Source: Neocallimastix lanati (nom. inval.)
Taxonomy: Eukaryota > Neocallimastigomycota > Neocallimastigomycetes > Neocallimastigales > Neocallimastigaceae
Length of the DNA stretch: 51,492 nucleotides
Direction of reading: 5' to 3'
Assembly (NCBI GenBank): GCA_016946835.1
Contig: JACVTC010000305.1
Location: 1 to 51,492, forward strand
A program made the position numbers and the translations under genes. The notes beneath the pieces were generated by a model. The model searched no databases. It saw only the letters and a program-made list of their open reading frames with translations, and was not told where the DNA came from. Below, in pieces: positions 9,628-19,529 of the stretch. The number at the start of each line of letters is the position of its first letter. Position 1 is the stretch's first letter.

Positions 9628-10212
9628 ACTTTGGAAAACTTTAGTTTTTGTAGTAACTTTATTTAATTATCGATTATAGAATAAAAAAATAATAATAAAA
9701 AAAAAAATAATAAAAAGTTAACAAATTTACGAAGTTAATATTCGAGTAAGACAGTGTTAGCTTGCAGGATATTAATTTCATAAACTCTTATTTACAATTT
9801 TGCAAGGTTTTGTAGATTGTAAACGCGAGTATCTCAAGGAACAAATCCTTGACAATTAGGCAAATACGCCCTAGAACTATAAAACCTTCACGCTGAAGGC
9901 AACTACACACTTCAACAGGTGATAGTTTGTTCACTCGCGCAGAAAATAAGAGGTGGGTCAGGTTCGATCCCTGATAAAACCCTGGTCATTCTTGCGAAGT
10001 GACGTTAAAATATATAGTTTTTTTTTTTATTTTTATTTTAGGCTTTTATAAATTTGTTCGCCTATTATTATTATTATTATTATTATTATTTTTGCAATAA
10101 AATAAAAATATATATATATTTTTTTTCCTTTTATTAAAATAATAAATATTTCATTAATAAATTTTTTTTTATAAATAATAAATTAAATTTTTTCTTTAGT
10201 GTAGAACAAACT
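9628..10212 (+). other. Leader segment present in A2 but not A1
   Basis: A1 jumps from poly-A at 1160-1203 straight to the TTTTTTTAACCAATAG block, which A2 reaches only after this segment. The segment holds normal-composition sequence with many short inverted repeats (see 9806-9981), flanked by A- or T-rich runs. It has no ORF of note. It may have been deleted from A1 by poly-A slippage, gained by A2, or lost from A1 in assembly. Confidence 0.7.
9806..9981 (+). ncRNA. Candidate structured RNA with tRNA-like ends
   Basis: All pairings found are nested. GGTTTTG (9806-9812) pairs with TAAAACC (9975-9981), 7 bp with one G-T. Inside is a T-arm-like hairpin, TCAGG-TTCGATC-CCTGA (9958-9974), with the 7-nt loop and B-box-like GGTTCGATCC. 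A long-range CGCGAGT/ACTCGCG helix (9824-9830, 9933-9939) encloses a 5-bp, 7-nt-loop hairpin CAAGG/CCTTG (9835-9851), AACTAT/ATAGTT (9875-9880, 9922-9927) and CCTTC/GAAGG (9885-9899). It is too long for a tRNA, the anticodon-like loop lacks T33, and no CCA follows. It could be a tRNA-derived insertion or an element-encoded structured RNA. Confidence 0.4.
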
Positions 10213-10274
10213 TTTTAAAAAAAAAAAAATTTTTTTTTTAACCAATAGTATTATCATAGATATAGATTTATATA

Positions 10275-10335
<61 letters not shown>

Positions 10336-11311
10336 TAATTAATGATAAATATTAAAATAATAAGCAAAAAAATTTTTTTTTTGTAGTACAAATTTTTAAT
10401 TTTTTTTTTTTAAATAAGAATAAATTTTATAAATAAATTTTTTTTTATATTAATAATTCTAAATAATAAATTGTAATTTTTTTTTATGTTTATCAGTTTA
10501 TTTTATTTTTTTTTAATATATACATGTACAATATATATATATAGAATATATAAAATTAGATTATTATTATTATTTTTCAAATAAGTGTATTATTTTTATG
10601 ATTTTATATAATTAAATTTTTTTTTTCGAAATTTTTATAATTGAAATTTTTTTTTGTGTGTGTTAAATTTTCTATTATTCGTTATATAATTAATTAAATT
10701 TTAATTAAAAAGAAAAATATAAATAAGCTGTCTTACAACTCTCTACGCGGGATAGTTGAACACCCACACATAATACTTTATTGTTTTGATCTTGTTGATA
10801 CTGGGAAGGATACGTTATTATCTTCTTTATTACTAACAATAAGTTAGCCAAATTAAAAAGAATTTAATATTGCTACCTTCTTTTTATTAAGTTTCTTAAT
10901 AATTAACAATCGACATTATCAACTTATCAATAAAGAGCTAAGGGGACTTATTGTAAGAAGGGTTAACAAGCTATATATTTGATGGTTCAACACTATATAG
11001 TTTGGCTTGTATTTTAACTTTTTATTTAATATTTCATTAAATGTTATAACAAAGAATTAATAGAATAATAAATATATACAAAAAAGAAATAAAAATAAAA
11101 ATAAATATACATTATTATTATTATTTAAGTATTTATACAATTTGCTTTATGTTATATTAATTATTTTAATAAAGGAAATAAATATATTAAATAAAATTAA
11201 ATAAAGAAGTTATTACTACAAATAAATTTAAAAAAAAAAATTAAGATATACATATTTTGTGTATTAATGCTTAAGAGAATATAATAAACATTAAAATTCA
11301 TAATAAAAAGC

Positions 11312-11481
11312 TTCAGATTTTCAAATTGCGTTTTTGAGTCTGAATTTATTTTTTTTTAGTTTCAGATTTTCGAAGGGTGTTTTCGAGTCTGAATTAATTT
11401 ATCAGATTTTCAGAGAGAGATTCTGAGTCTGAATTATTATTGGAATAAAGAATTGGATTGTCAGAGGGTTTTCTGAGTCCA
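11312..11481 (+). other. Array of four stem-loops before gag of A2
   Basis: Same four-hairpin array as A1 (2297-2465), with TCAGA and TCTGA arms kept in all copies. Ends about 120 bp before the gag ATG. Confidence 0.7.
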
Positions 11482-11600
11482 TAATTATATTAGTATAAAA
11501 CAAAGATAAATTTATTTTTTTTTGTTATTAAATATATTTTTAAAGTAAACATATTTTTAAATTGGATATCATAGCATTAATACCATTTTTAAATTTTCAA

Positions 11601-12497
11601 ATGGCTGAAAATAAAATCAATTTTAAAGAATTAAAAAAGGAATTAAAAGATATCGAGAAAATTTCAAAGGAAAATCTCGATATCAAATCTTGGGAATCAG
11701 AAATCCGATTATGGATAAAACTTGAGGAAGTTACTGATCCCAAAAAGATTTTTACCGCCTGCTTACTCACGTCTACTGGAGAGCCTCGCGAAGTTATCCA
11801 GGATTTAATTGAAAGTTACAGTACCGATTCTGAATCAGAAAGTGAGGACGAAGAAGAAGAAGAAGAATCTGATTCAGAAGAAAAGAAAAAAGATGAATAT
11901 CCTTCCTTAAAGGAAATTGTAGAAGCAATAGAAACTTTTTATGGTCTTAAAGAAGACCAGAATATGTTACTTCGTGAGCTCCGTGCTTTAAGAATTAAAA
12001 GAAATGAGCGAGTAAAAGACTTTAATACTCGTTTCCGATCCATATATTTGAAATTAGATAAGAAAAGAAAGAAGCGAGTCAGTGTTCTCGATTATATTGA
12101 TGCTCTTAGGAACAATGAAGAAGCTTGGAAAAAGGTCTCCCTTAAGGATGACATTTCTTTAAATCGGGCGTTTGACATTGCCGAAAAAGTTGATAGAGTA
12201 ATGAATTTGAGACCCTCAAAAGAGTACTCAACTGAAATTGTCAACCCAAGAATAAATATCAGGAATAATTATCAAAACAACAGAAAGGTAGTAAGAGAGA
12301 ATTATGAAGTTAGAAGCCCAAAAAGAAATAAAGATTACGAATTGGAGGACTTAACAAAAAAAATGAAAAATCTTACCATTAAAGCCTGTTTTTATTGTAG
12401 CGATCCAGGACATTTGCAGTATAATTGTCCTAAGTTAAATGCAATTATTCAAGAAAATAAGAAACGGTTATATAGTGGAAAATCTTTAAACCATTAA
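11601..12497 (+). CDS. gag: Gag of A2 (298 aa)
   Basis: Same protein as A1 Gag, with one extra Glu in the acidic run near residues 75-96 and single substitutions such as Arg to Lys and Thr to Ser. The start is the ATG at 11601. The frame is open back to 11562 but only with a TTG. The zinc knuckle is C263-X2-C-X4-H-X4-C276. It ends CAT TAA after the slippery heptamer. It would assemble the particle and package element RNA. Confidence 0.93.
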   Translation: MAENKINFKELKKELKDIEKISKENLDIKSWESEIRLWIKLEEVTDPKKIFTACLLTSTGEPREVIQDLIESYSTDSESESEDEEEEEESDSEEKKKDEYPSLKEIVEAIETFYGLKEDQNMLLRELRALRIKRNERVKDFNTRFRSIYLKLDKKRKKRVSVLDYIDALRNNEEAWKKVSLKDDISLNRAFDIAEKVDRVMNLRPSKEYSTEIVNPRINIRNNYQNNRKVVRENYEVRSPKRNKDYELEDLTKKMKNLTIKACFYCSDPGHLQYNCPKLNAIIQENKKRLYSGKSLNH

Positions 12498-12518
12498 AAG
12501 GGAGAGGAAGCACTCCCT
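12485..12518 (+). promoter_or_regulatory. Programmed -1 frameshift signal of A2
   Basis: T TTA AAC in the gag frame at 12485-12491, a 7-nt spacer, then the AGGGAG/CTCCCT hairpin. The only change from A1 in this stretch is one base in the spacer (CATTAAA against CACTAAA), leaving heptamer and stem intact. Confidence 0.85.
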
Positions 12519-15500
12519 ATAAAAATAAAATAGCTTCATTACAATACAAATCCATTCCTAGTAGTACAAATGATTATAATAAGGAAGAAAAAGAAGATGC
12601 TTCCTATACTAATGAAACTCACAAAGAATCCGATAATGAGAATGATGTAGAATTTATAGTTAGTGCGACAAAAAGGAAGTTGACGACTAACGATGAAACT
12701 AGTGAAAATAATGAAAAGAGACAACGTAAAAGTCTCAAAGATAATCCTACCCCTATAACAACTCCTGCAACAAGAAAGATAAAAGAGAAGGAAATAGAAA
12801 ATAGAATAATTGTTAAAAATAAAAATCAACTACATCCTTCGATAATGGCGCAGCCTAATATAAATATTGAGAAAGCCAAAGAAAAACAAATTCGGAATAA
12901 AGAAAGAGCTAACTTTGGAAATAACAAGGGAAAAAGGAAGGAAAGGGAGGATAATATTACTATAAGAGAAAAGCAAAGTCTGGATTCTTCAAAACAAAGA
13001 AATAGCATCAGTACTACTAGTGATAAAATGCATCAACGATTAAATAAATTAATCGATAATGAAAACGATAAAATTATTAAAACAAAACAAATCAATGAAA
13101 TGGAAGTTATTGAAGTTCCTGAAAAGCTTAATGACGAAGGTCATGAGAATATTACATTACAGAAGCTCATAGATTTTCAAGAGCCTAAAGAAAAAGCAAC
13201 AATTAGTAGAACGCTTAGGAACATCAAGATGTGTAAGGATCAGGAAGAATATGATGTTTTACAAGATTTGAATGAAACCAAGTGTAATATTAGTTTCGGT
13301 CAGCTCCTCAATGTTTCTCCAAAAGTCAGAAGTCAAGTAAGTCAAGGATTAAAATTAGAAAAACCTGAAAAGAAAATAATAGGTGCATTAAACAATACTA
13401 TTGCTGCTGCTACTTTGGTAAATAATATTGATCACTCTTATATTAGCAAAAGTAAGGAAACCTCAGAAGAAGATATTGCCATGGTTGATGTAACAGTAGA
13501 TGAAATTCCTGGTAAAGCACTTATTGATTCTTGTAGTAACCTCAATGTTATCACAAAAAAATTTTATGAGAAATTACCTGGAAATTATGAAGAAGTAGGT
13601 ATTAGTCGTGGAAGGATACGTTTAGCGACTAAGAATGATGAGTATTCGGAAGGAATCATTGTACGAATACCTGTTAAGATTAATGATTATAAAATGATAG
13701 TAGATTTTCGAATAATTGATGATGATGACCCATTTTATGATTTGTTGATTAATTTTCAAACTCAAGTAGAACACAATCTTTTTATCCATCCTATAAGATA
13801 TAGTTTATGTCAATTTAATTCTCAAGGACTAATCGACGTTATAGCTCCTATTAATAATAATTTCCAAGAAGAAGAAAAATTAGTATGTATAGTAAGGAAA
13901 ATACTTGAAGATGAAGACACAACTAATGAATTAAAGAAACTTGAAGGTCTATCTCCGCAAGAGTATATCCATGATGAAAAATTTTTAGCAAGCCTTTGTA
14001 AAGATTATAAAGATGTAATAGTAAAATTACTTGAAGAAAACTTGGACATTATAGCGACATCTTCTGAAGAATTAACACCGTCAGACTTGGCTCCTCATAA
14101 AATTAACTTGAAAGCGAACGCAAAACCTGTTAAACAAAGATGTTACAGAGTAACCAAATTTAAATCTGATATTATTAAAGAAGAACTAATTAAACTTATT
14201 AAGAAAAAGCTAGTTGTACCATCATATTCAGAATGGTCTTCACCTGTTGTTGTGGTCCCAAAGGCTAATGGAAAATGGAGATTGTGTGTGGACTACCGCA
14301 AGGTGAATGATCTAACCGAAAAAGACTCTTATGCCCTTCCTTATATTGACGAGATATTTGACAGTCTAGATGGTGCCAAAATCTTTACTACTATGGATCT
14401 ATACTCAGGTTACCATCAAATCCTAATGGACGAAGAAAGTGTTGAAATAACCAGTTTTACAACCAAATTTGGCAACTACCAATTCAAAGTTATGCCTTTT
14501 GGATTAACTGGAGCTCCGGCTACCTTCCAACGGGAAATGAATAGAATTTTATTTCCTTTAATTGGAAAATGTGTTTTCAACTTTATTGATGATATACTTA
14601 TATATTCAAAAACTGTCGAAGAACATATCCAACACATAAAACAAGTATTAGCAATCTTCAAGGAACATAAATTAAAAATTAATATTGAAAAATGTCACTT
14701 TATGCAAACGGAAGTTGAAGTTCTTGGTCACAAGATTTCTACTAAGGGTCTTAGTCCTCAAAATAGTAAAATTGAAGCAATTAAAGCCTGGAAAGAACCC
14801 ACGAATATACATGAGTTAAGATCATTCTTAGGTGCTGTAGGATATTATAGGAACTTTATAAATGAATATGCTCAAACCTCAGCTCCTCTTTGTAAGCTAT
14901 TAAGAAAAGGCGTAAAATATAAATGGAATAATGAACAAAAACAAAGTTTTACCAAATTAAAAGAAAAATTAATTAATGCTCCTATTTTAAAATATCCTGA
15001 TTTTTCCAAAGAATTCATTATTCGAACAGATGCATCATATGAAGGTATTGGTGGAGTTTTATTGCAGAAAGACGAATCGGAAATAGAACACCCGATTCAT
15101 TTCATTAGCCGTAGCTTAACCAAAGCAGAAAAGAATTATGGAATAACCGATTTGGAAGGAACGGCTTTATATTATTGTATTACTAAATTAAAACCTTATA
15201 TTATGGGAAGCCCCTTTAGAACCATAGTTTTTACAGATCACAAACCTCTATTAGGTTTATTTAATAATAAGGAACCGAATAATGCACGACAAACAAGATG
15301 GTGTTTGACTGCAAGTATGCTAAAAGTGGATATTCGCTATGAGCAAGGTAAAAAGAATGTAGTAGCCGACGCTTTATCTAGAATGAAGAACGATAAGGAA
15401 CAAAAGGTATTAGCTATAAAAACGAATAAAGATGATGAAAATGATTCACTTTCTAAAGTAATTAAAGAATTTATTGAAGAAAAATTTACAAAGATTGATG

Positions 15501-16603
15501 GTATAGATTATTTTATAGATGGAAATAATTATAGAAAACTTGTTACCGAAACAAATGAAAAACTAAAATTAATTCTCGAAGCACATCATGTTGGCCATGA
15601 AGGTTATTATAAAACATATCAAAGACTTAGAAAAAGTTACTACTGGAATGATATGGTCAACGATATAAAACGGATAATTTCAAAATGCGAAAAATGTCAG
15701 TTAAATCGCCCTCAGCCATATCCAGAACCAACCGAAAACATTCCAACAGAAGTTGAAGGCCCTTTTACTCATCTTGGACTTGATATTATTGGTCCCTTAA
15801 TAAAAACTGGTAATAAAAACCAATATATCATTGTTGCGGTGGATTATTTCACAAAGTGGGTGGAGGCTGAACCTACTGAAAATATTACATCTAAGGACAT
15901 CATTAAGTTTTTAATAAATGTTTTCGCTAGACATGGAGTTCCTCAAGTCATTACAACGGATAATGGCGTTCAATTCGCATCGGATATGACTAAAATATTC
16001 CTGGACTTATATGATGTTTACGTAAAATTTACCACTACCTATCACCCAGAAAGTAATGGATTGGTTGAAAATAGGAATAAAGAAATTGGTAAATTATTGA
16101 GATTACTTGGTGAAGAAAATAAAGACTGGGATGAGGTATTACCTTCAGCCTTGTGGGCCCTTAGAACTACAAAGAATTCTGTAACCAAACATTCTAGCTT
16201 CGAATTAGTTTATGGTCGTGAGGATCAACAGCCTTTCGACATTGCTGCTAGACCTACACAAGGAGTGAATAAATCTTCAGATGAAATTCTTTTAGAAAAA
16301 TTTATCTCACATTATAGGTGGACCATGGAAGCAGCTGAAAATGTAAAGAACGCAAGTAAATATTGGGCCAATCGAAGGGAAGAAAAAAATAGCATGAAAA
16401 ATTCCAAAAACATAAGAATCGGTGATTTAGTTCTTGTTCGAAATTTTAGTCGTTCTAAATTAGAACCTTATTTTGTCGGTCCTTTAAAAGTAATAAAAAA
16501 ACAATTTAATACCGTAACACTTGCGGACCCAAATACTATGATTCAAATGAATCGTAATGTCCATTTGAAAAATATAGTAAAGTATAACTCAGCTATAGAT
16601 TAG
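12491..16603 (+). CDS. pol: Pol of A2: protease, reverse transcriptase, RNase H, integrase
   Basis: Intact -1 frame pol, nearly identical to A1 pol. The few differences seen include Ile to Thr in the N-terminal linker, Arg to Cys in the linker near MCKDQEEYD, Thr to Ala before LPYIDE, Ile to Val in the integrase finger (HHVGHEG), Thr to Ala after the second integrase Asp, and Lys to Met at RWTMEAA. All catalytic motifs are kept: DSCS in the protease, FIDD in RT, RTDAS/TDLEG/TDHKP in RNase H, and GLDIIG, TTDNG and VENRN in integrase. Expected to be made as Gag-Pol by frameshifting. Confidence 0.93.
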   Translation, partial: PLKGRGSTPYKNKIASLQYKSIPSSTNDYNKEEKEDASYTNETHKESDNENDVEFIVSATKRKLTTNDETSENNEKRQRKSLKDNPTPITTPATRKIKEKEIENRIIVKNKNQLHPSIMAQPNINIEKAKEKQIRNKERANFGNNKGKRKEREDNITIREKQSLDSSKQRNSISTTSDKMHQRLNKLIDNENDKIIKTKQINEMEVIEVPEKLNDEGHENITLQKLIDFQEPKEKATISRTLRNIKMCKDQEEYDVLQDLNETKCNISFGQLLNVSPKVRSQVSQGLKLEKPEKKIIGALNNTIAAATLVNNIDHSYISKSKETSEEDIAMVDVTVDEIPGKALIDSCSNLNVITKKFYEKLPGNYEEVGISRGRIRLATKNDEYSEGIIVRIPVKINDYKMIVDFRIIDDDDPFYDLLINFQTQVEHNLFIHPIRYSLCQFNSQGLIDVIAPINNNFQEEEKLVCIVRKILEDEDTTNELKKLEGLSPQEYIHDEKFLASLCKDYKDVIVKLLEENLDIIATSSEELTPSDLAPHKINLKANAKPVKQRCYRVTKFKSDIIKEELIKLIKKKLVVPSYSEWSSPVVVVPKANGKWRLCVDYRKVNDLTEKDSYALPYIDEIFDSLDGAKIFTTMDLYSGYHQILMDEESVEITSFTTKFGNYQFKVMPFGLTGAPATFQREMNRILFPLIGKCVFNFIDDILIYSKTVEEHIQHIKQVLAIFKEHKLKINIEKCHFMQTEVEVLGHKISTKGLSPQNSKIEAIKAWKEPTNIHELRSFLGAVGYYRNFINEYAQTSAPLCKLLRKGVKYKWNNEQKQSFTKLKEKLINAPILKYPDFSKEFIIRTDASYEGIGGVLLQKDESEIEHPIHFISRSLTKAEKNYGITDLEGTALYYCITKLKPYIMGSPFRTIVFTDHKPLLGLFNNKEPNNARQTRWCLTASMLKVDIRYEQGKKNVVADALSRMKNDKEQKVLAIKTNKDDENDSLSKVIKEFIEEKFTKIDGIDYFIDGNNYRKLVTETNEKLKLILEAHHVGHEGYYKTYQRLRKSYYWNDMVNDIKRIISKCEKCQLNRPQPYPEPTENIPTEVEGPFTHLGLDIIGPLIKTGNKNQYIIVAVDYFTKWVEAEPTENITSKDIIKFLINVFARHGVPQVITTDNGVQFASDMTKIFLDLYDVYVKFTTTYHPESNGLVENRNKEIGKLLRLLGEENKDWDEVLPSALWALRTTKNSVTKHSSFELVYGREDQQPFDIAARPTQGVNKSSDEILLEKFISHYRWTMEAAENVKNASKYWANRREEKNSMKNSKNIRIGDLVLVRNFSRSKLEPYFVGPLKVIKKQFNTVTLADPNTMIQMNRNVHLKNIVKYNSAID

Positions 16604-16626
16604 CTTGAGTCTTAGTGGGGGCATCT
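16604..16626 (+). promoter_or_regulatory. Polypurine tract of A2
   Basis: TTAGTGGGGGCATCT directly before the 3' LTR, with the same upstream hairpin as A1 spanning the pol stop. Confidence 0.75.
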
Positions 16627-17475
16627 TGGTAAAGAACGAACATATAATGGATTATTAATTAGAATTTCAACTTACTTTAGAATCCATTATATTATTCTTT
16701 ACTTAATATTACTTTACTATATTTTCTATACTAAAATATTTTCTAAATATATTTATTTTTTTTTTATATTTTTATTAAAAGTTTCTAAAATATTATCAAT
16801 AATTTTATATTTTTATTATTAATATCAATATCTATAATTTAACCTTAAATTTTATTATTTTATTAAAGTGTTTATTATCAATATTAATATTTTATTTTTA
16901 TTTTCAAATATATTATTATATTATTATTATATTGTATCAATATTAAACTTGTATTCTTTTTAGTATTTTATTTTATTTTTAAATTGATTATTTTATATTT
17001 TTATTCCCCACAAATAAAATCAAATCTTAATTGATTAATAATAAATATTAAATATATTATAGTTTTTAAATTTATTTTATATAAAATATAAGAATATTAT
17101 ATTAACATTCTTGATTAAAATAACTTTATTTTTCTGTAAAATCTTTTTAAATTTTGCTTGTTACTTTTCGTATATATTAAATAATTTAGTTTTAGTATAT
17201 GAAAAATAATATAAAATTATATAAACAAAATTTATTAAAATAAAAATACTTATGAATTAGTTAATTTAAATTAATATAAAATTTTAAGTAATTAGTAATA
17301 GTAAATATTTTTTTTTTTTTTTTAAATATGATAATAAAATGTAGAAAGGCTTTACATATTTATTTTTTTTCAAAAAGTATAAATAAGTGAAGTTTTTCAA
17401 TAATTAAAATGTAGACAGAAAAATATTAAAAATAAATAATTAAATAAAAATTCTAATAAAACCCGAACCATAACA
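16627..17475 (+). repeat. 3' LTR of A2
   Basis: 849 bp, matching 8451-9299. It is followed by ATAT (17476-17479) and then directly by the 5' LTR of element B. Confidence 0.95.
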
Positions 17476-17479
17476 ATAT

Positions 17480-18025
17480 TGATGCAGTATTTAAATAAAA
17501 AGAGAATATTATCAAGAAATAAAATTAAATATAATAAATAATTAGTTAAATTATATATGTATATTATAATAATAAATAGTAATATAAAAATTATTAAATT
17601 TATTTAATTAGTTAATAGCCAATAGGATTTAATTTATAGTAAATTAGAAATTAGAAATATAAAAGAAAAATTATTATGATTCTTTAAAGAAAAGGGAGGT
17701 TTTTTTATTTGGAAAAAAATAGAGATAAAATTGGTTAAAATAAATATATTTGGGGAATATATTTATTTATCAAAAATTTTAATAGTAATAAGTTAGTTAG
17801 AAATAAATAATTAATAAGATCTTTAATAACATTTTATTATACAATTTGTATTACGACATAAATAATTTAAATAAATAAATAAAACGACAAAACTATAATT
17901 TTTTTTATATTTTGTTTTAATATTAACGTGTATTGTAATTATATATTTTTATATTAGAATATATTTTTATTTAATACAATCTTGCTAACCACAAAAACAT
18001 TGATACTTATAGAAATAACGTATCA
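17480..18025 (+). repeat. 5' LTR of B
   Basis: 546-bp direct repeat of 25647-26192. Short terminal inverted repeat TGATGC/GTATCA. Weakly related to solo LTR G: both have AGCCAATA in the middle and a similar GGGAG-T-rich block. Confidence 0.95.
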
Positions 18026-18030
18026 AAATT

Positions 18031-18047
18031 TGGCGCCCAACGTGGGG
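18031..18047 (+). promoter_or_regulatory. Primer-binding site of B (tRNA-Lys1,2 type)
   Basis: TGGCGCCCAACGTGGGG starts 5 bp after the LTR. From memory this is the sequence complementary to the 3' end of tRNA-Lys1,2 that is used as PBS by several vertebrate retroviruses. The primer is thus probably a tRNA-Lys with a CTT-type anticodon. Confidence 0.85.
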
Positions 18048-18190
18048 GGAAAGCAAGATCAAATAAATTAATATGAAAATAATAAGAAAATTATAATTAC
18101 AATATAATTATCATAATAGAATACTTTTTTTTTATATATAATCTTTCATTTATTTTTCTTTTTTTTTATCAAATAATTATTTTTTTTACA

Positions 18191-19507
18191 ATGTTTGACG
18201 CTACTAAACTGCAAAGGAAGCTACCACATCTGGCTGATTATGGAAAAGATGTAGACAGCTGGATGACCGACTTTGTTAAGATAATGGAGCTTTATGATAT
18301 AATGGAACCAAGGCGAATTTTTATTTGGGTAAAGGAAGCTGTGGAAGAAGATATTCAAGGAGCGTTACAATCATTGGTAGTCAGACGAGGGGATGAAATG
18401 AGATATCCCACATTTAAAGAAATTCAAAATACAATTGAAGAACATTTGCACATTACAGAAAATGATAAATGTGCAGTTCTCAAAACAATACAAATAAATC
18501 AAGAAGAATCAATTAAAAAGTTTAATTACAGATATAAAAAATTATATAATAAACTCAGTTTAGAATATAGAAGACTTATATCTGTAAAGGACTACACGAA
18601 TGCTATTAGCTCCCGTGTATTTCCATGCTCAAGAGTTATGGTTGCAGAATGTGATACAATAAATGAGGCGTGTAAAATTGCAGAAGTAGCTGAGGAGACT
18701 GAAAAAGAAATAGCAAATATAAATCAAAGAAATGAAATTAATAATATGAGGAATCATATTATGTTTACTCAGAATCAGCCGGATAATAGCTTACTAATGC
18801 GACATCCATTCTACGAAAACTTACAGTTAAATCAATTACCTATGAACCATAATAATAATATATTCCAGGAAAGAAATAATTGGAATTCTAAATCTAGATT
18901 ATGGAACAATAATAATAATTTCAGAAATTCAAATTATGTATATCACATGAGTAATCCATATAATAATCCAAATTATTACTTGAATAATAAAAATGATATT
19001 AATAAAATGAACTATGGAAATTTTACAAATCGTTATAATAGTAGATTTAATTATAATAAATTTTGGCACAGTAATAATATTAATCAATATATGAATAATA
19101 ATAACAAATATAATATGAACAATATGAATAATAATCAGCCATCCAATGAAATAAGAGACAATAAGACGAATCATTATTTAAACAATTTGAACAACAATAT
19201 TAATATAACAAATAATGATAAAGAACATGACAACCAAATGTTTAACAATAATAAATTTAATACAAATAATATGATTCAATCCTTTAATTATCAAAATGGA
19301 AATAATCACAACAATGGGATAGAAAATAATAATGTCAGTAATACTTTAGTAACTAATAAAAACTCAATTAACAACAATAATAACAACCATGTGAATTGTT
19401 ACCGTTGCACAATGAATGGACATAGAGCTTCAGAATGTCCTTATACATTTAAGCAATTGGCTGAATTGGAAGAAAAAGGATTGCTCAATAAACATTTAAA
19501 CCAATAG
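18191..19507 (+). CDS. gag: Gag of B (438 aa)
   Basis: Capsid-nucleocapsid polyprotein starting at the ATG at 18191 (MFDATKLQ), about 140 bp after the PBS. Residues 1 to about 185 form a Gag-like domain (DVDSWMTDFVKIMELYD, FKEIQNTIEEHL, IKKFNYRYKKLYNKL) with the same layout as A Gag. Residues 200-400 are a long Asn-rich low-complexity tract, common in AT-rich genomes. A single CCHC knuckle, C403-X2-C-X4-H-X4-C416, lies near the C-terminus. The TAG stop at 19505 follows the slippery site by one codon. Confidence 0.92.
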   Translation: MFDATKLQRKLPHLADYGKDVDSWMTDFVKIMELYDIMEPRRIFIWVKEAVEEDIQGALQSLVVRRGDEMRYPTFKEIQNTIEEHLHITENDKCAVLKTIQINQEESIKKFNYRYKKLYNKLSLEYRRLISVKDYTNAISSRVFPCSRVMVAECDTINEACKIAEVAEETEKEIANINQRNEINNMRNHIMFTQNQPDNSLLMRHPFYENLQLNQLPMNHNNNIFQERNNWNSKSRLWNNNNNFRNSNYVYHMSNPYNNPNYYLNNKNDINKMNYGNFTNRYNSRFNYNKFWHSNNINQYMNNNNKYNMNNMNNNQPSNEIRDNKTNHYLNNLNNNINITNNDKEHDNQMFNNNKFNTNNMIQSFNYQNGNNHNNGIENNNVSNTLVTNKNSINNNNNNHVNCYRCTMNGHRASECPYTFKQLAELEEKGLLNKHLNQ

Positions 19508-19529
19508 ATGGGAGAAGGACAACTTCCAT
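19495..19529 (+). promoter_or_regulatory. Programmed -1 frameshift signal of B (TTTAAAC plus hairpin)
   Basis: T TTA AAC in the gag frame at 19495-19501, a 6-nt spacer that contains the gag TAG, then a 7-bp stem, ATGGGAG (19508-19514) with CTTCCAT (19523-19529), with one G-T pair and an 8-nt loop. The -1 frame runs openly into pol. Heptamer, spacer and loop size match the A family although the stem sequence differs. Confidence 0.85.

Larger units (their letters stand above)
8451..17475 (+). mobile_element. Full-length Ty3/gypsy-type LTR retrotransposon A2
   Basis: Second copy of the A family, in the same orientation directly after A1. The LTRs are 8451-9299 and 16627-17475, both 849 bp and identical wherever I compared them. 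Flanks are ATAT on the left (8447-8450, sharing the last A of A1) and ATAT on the right (17476-17479), a 4-bp target duplication. gag, frameshift signal and pol are intact. It is about 0.57 kb longer than A1 inside because of a leader segment at about 9628-10212. Equal LTRs and intact frames suggest a recent, possibly competent insertion. Confidence 0.95.

Noticed and set aside
9806-9886. An 81-nt tRNA gene reading with an alternative AAAACC 3' end
   Set aside because: No proper D-arm, no T33 in the anticodon loop and a poor T-loop; the 176-nt fold uses a better T-arm.
17-17475. A1 and A2 as one tandem sharing a middle LTR
   Set aside because: There are four separate LTRs, with two complete ones between the internal regions (7612-8447 and 8451-9299), so these are two insertions.
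18929-19174. Minus-strand ORF of 81 aa
   Set aside because: Antisense shadow of the Asn-rich tract in B gag.
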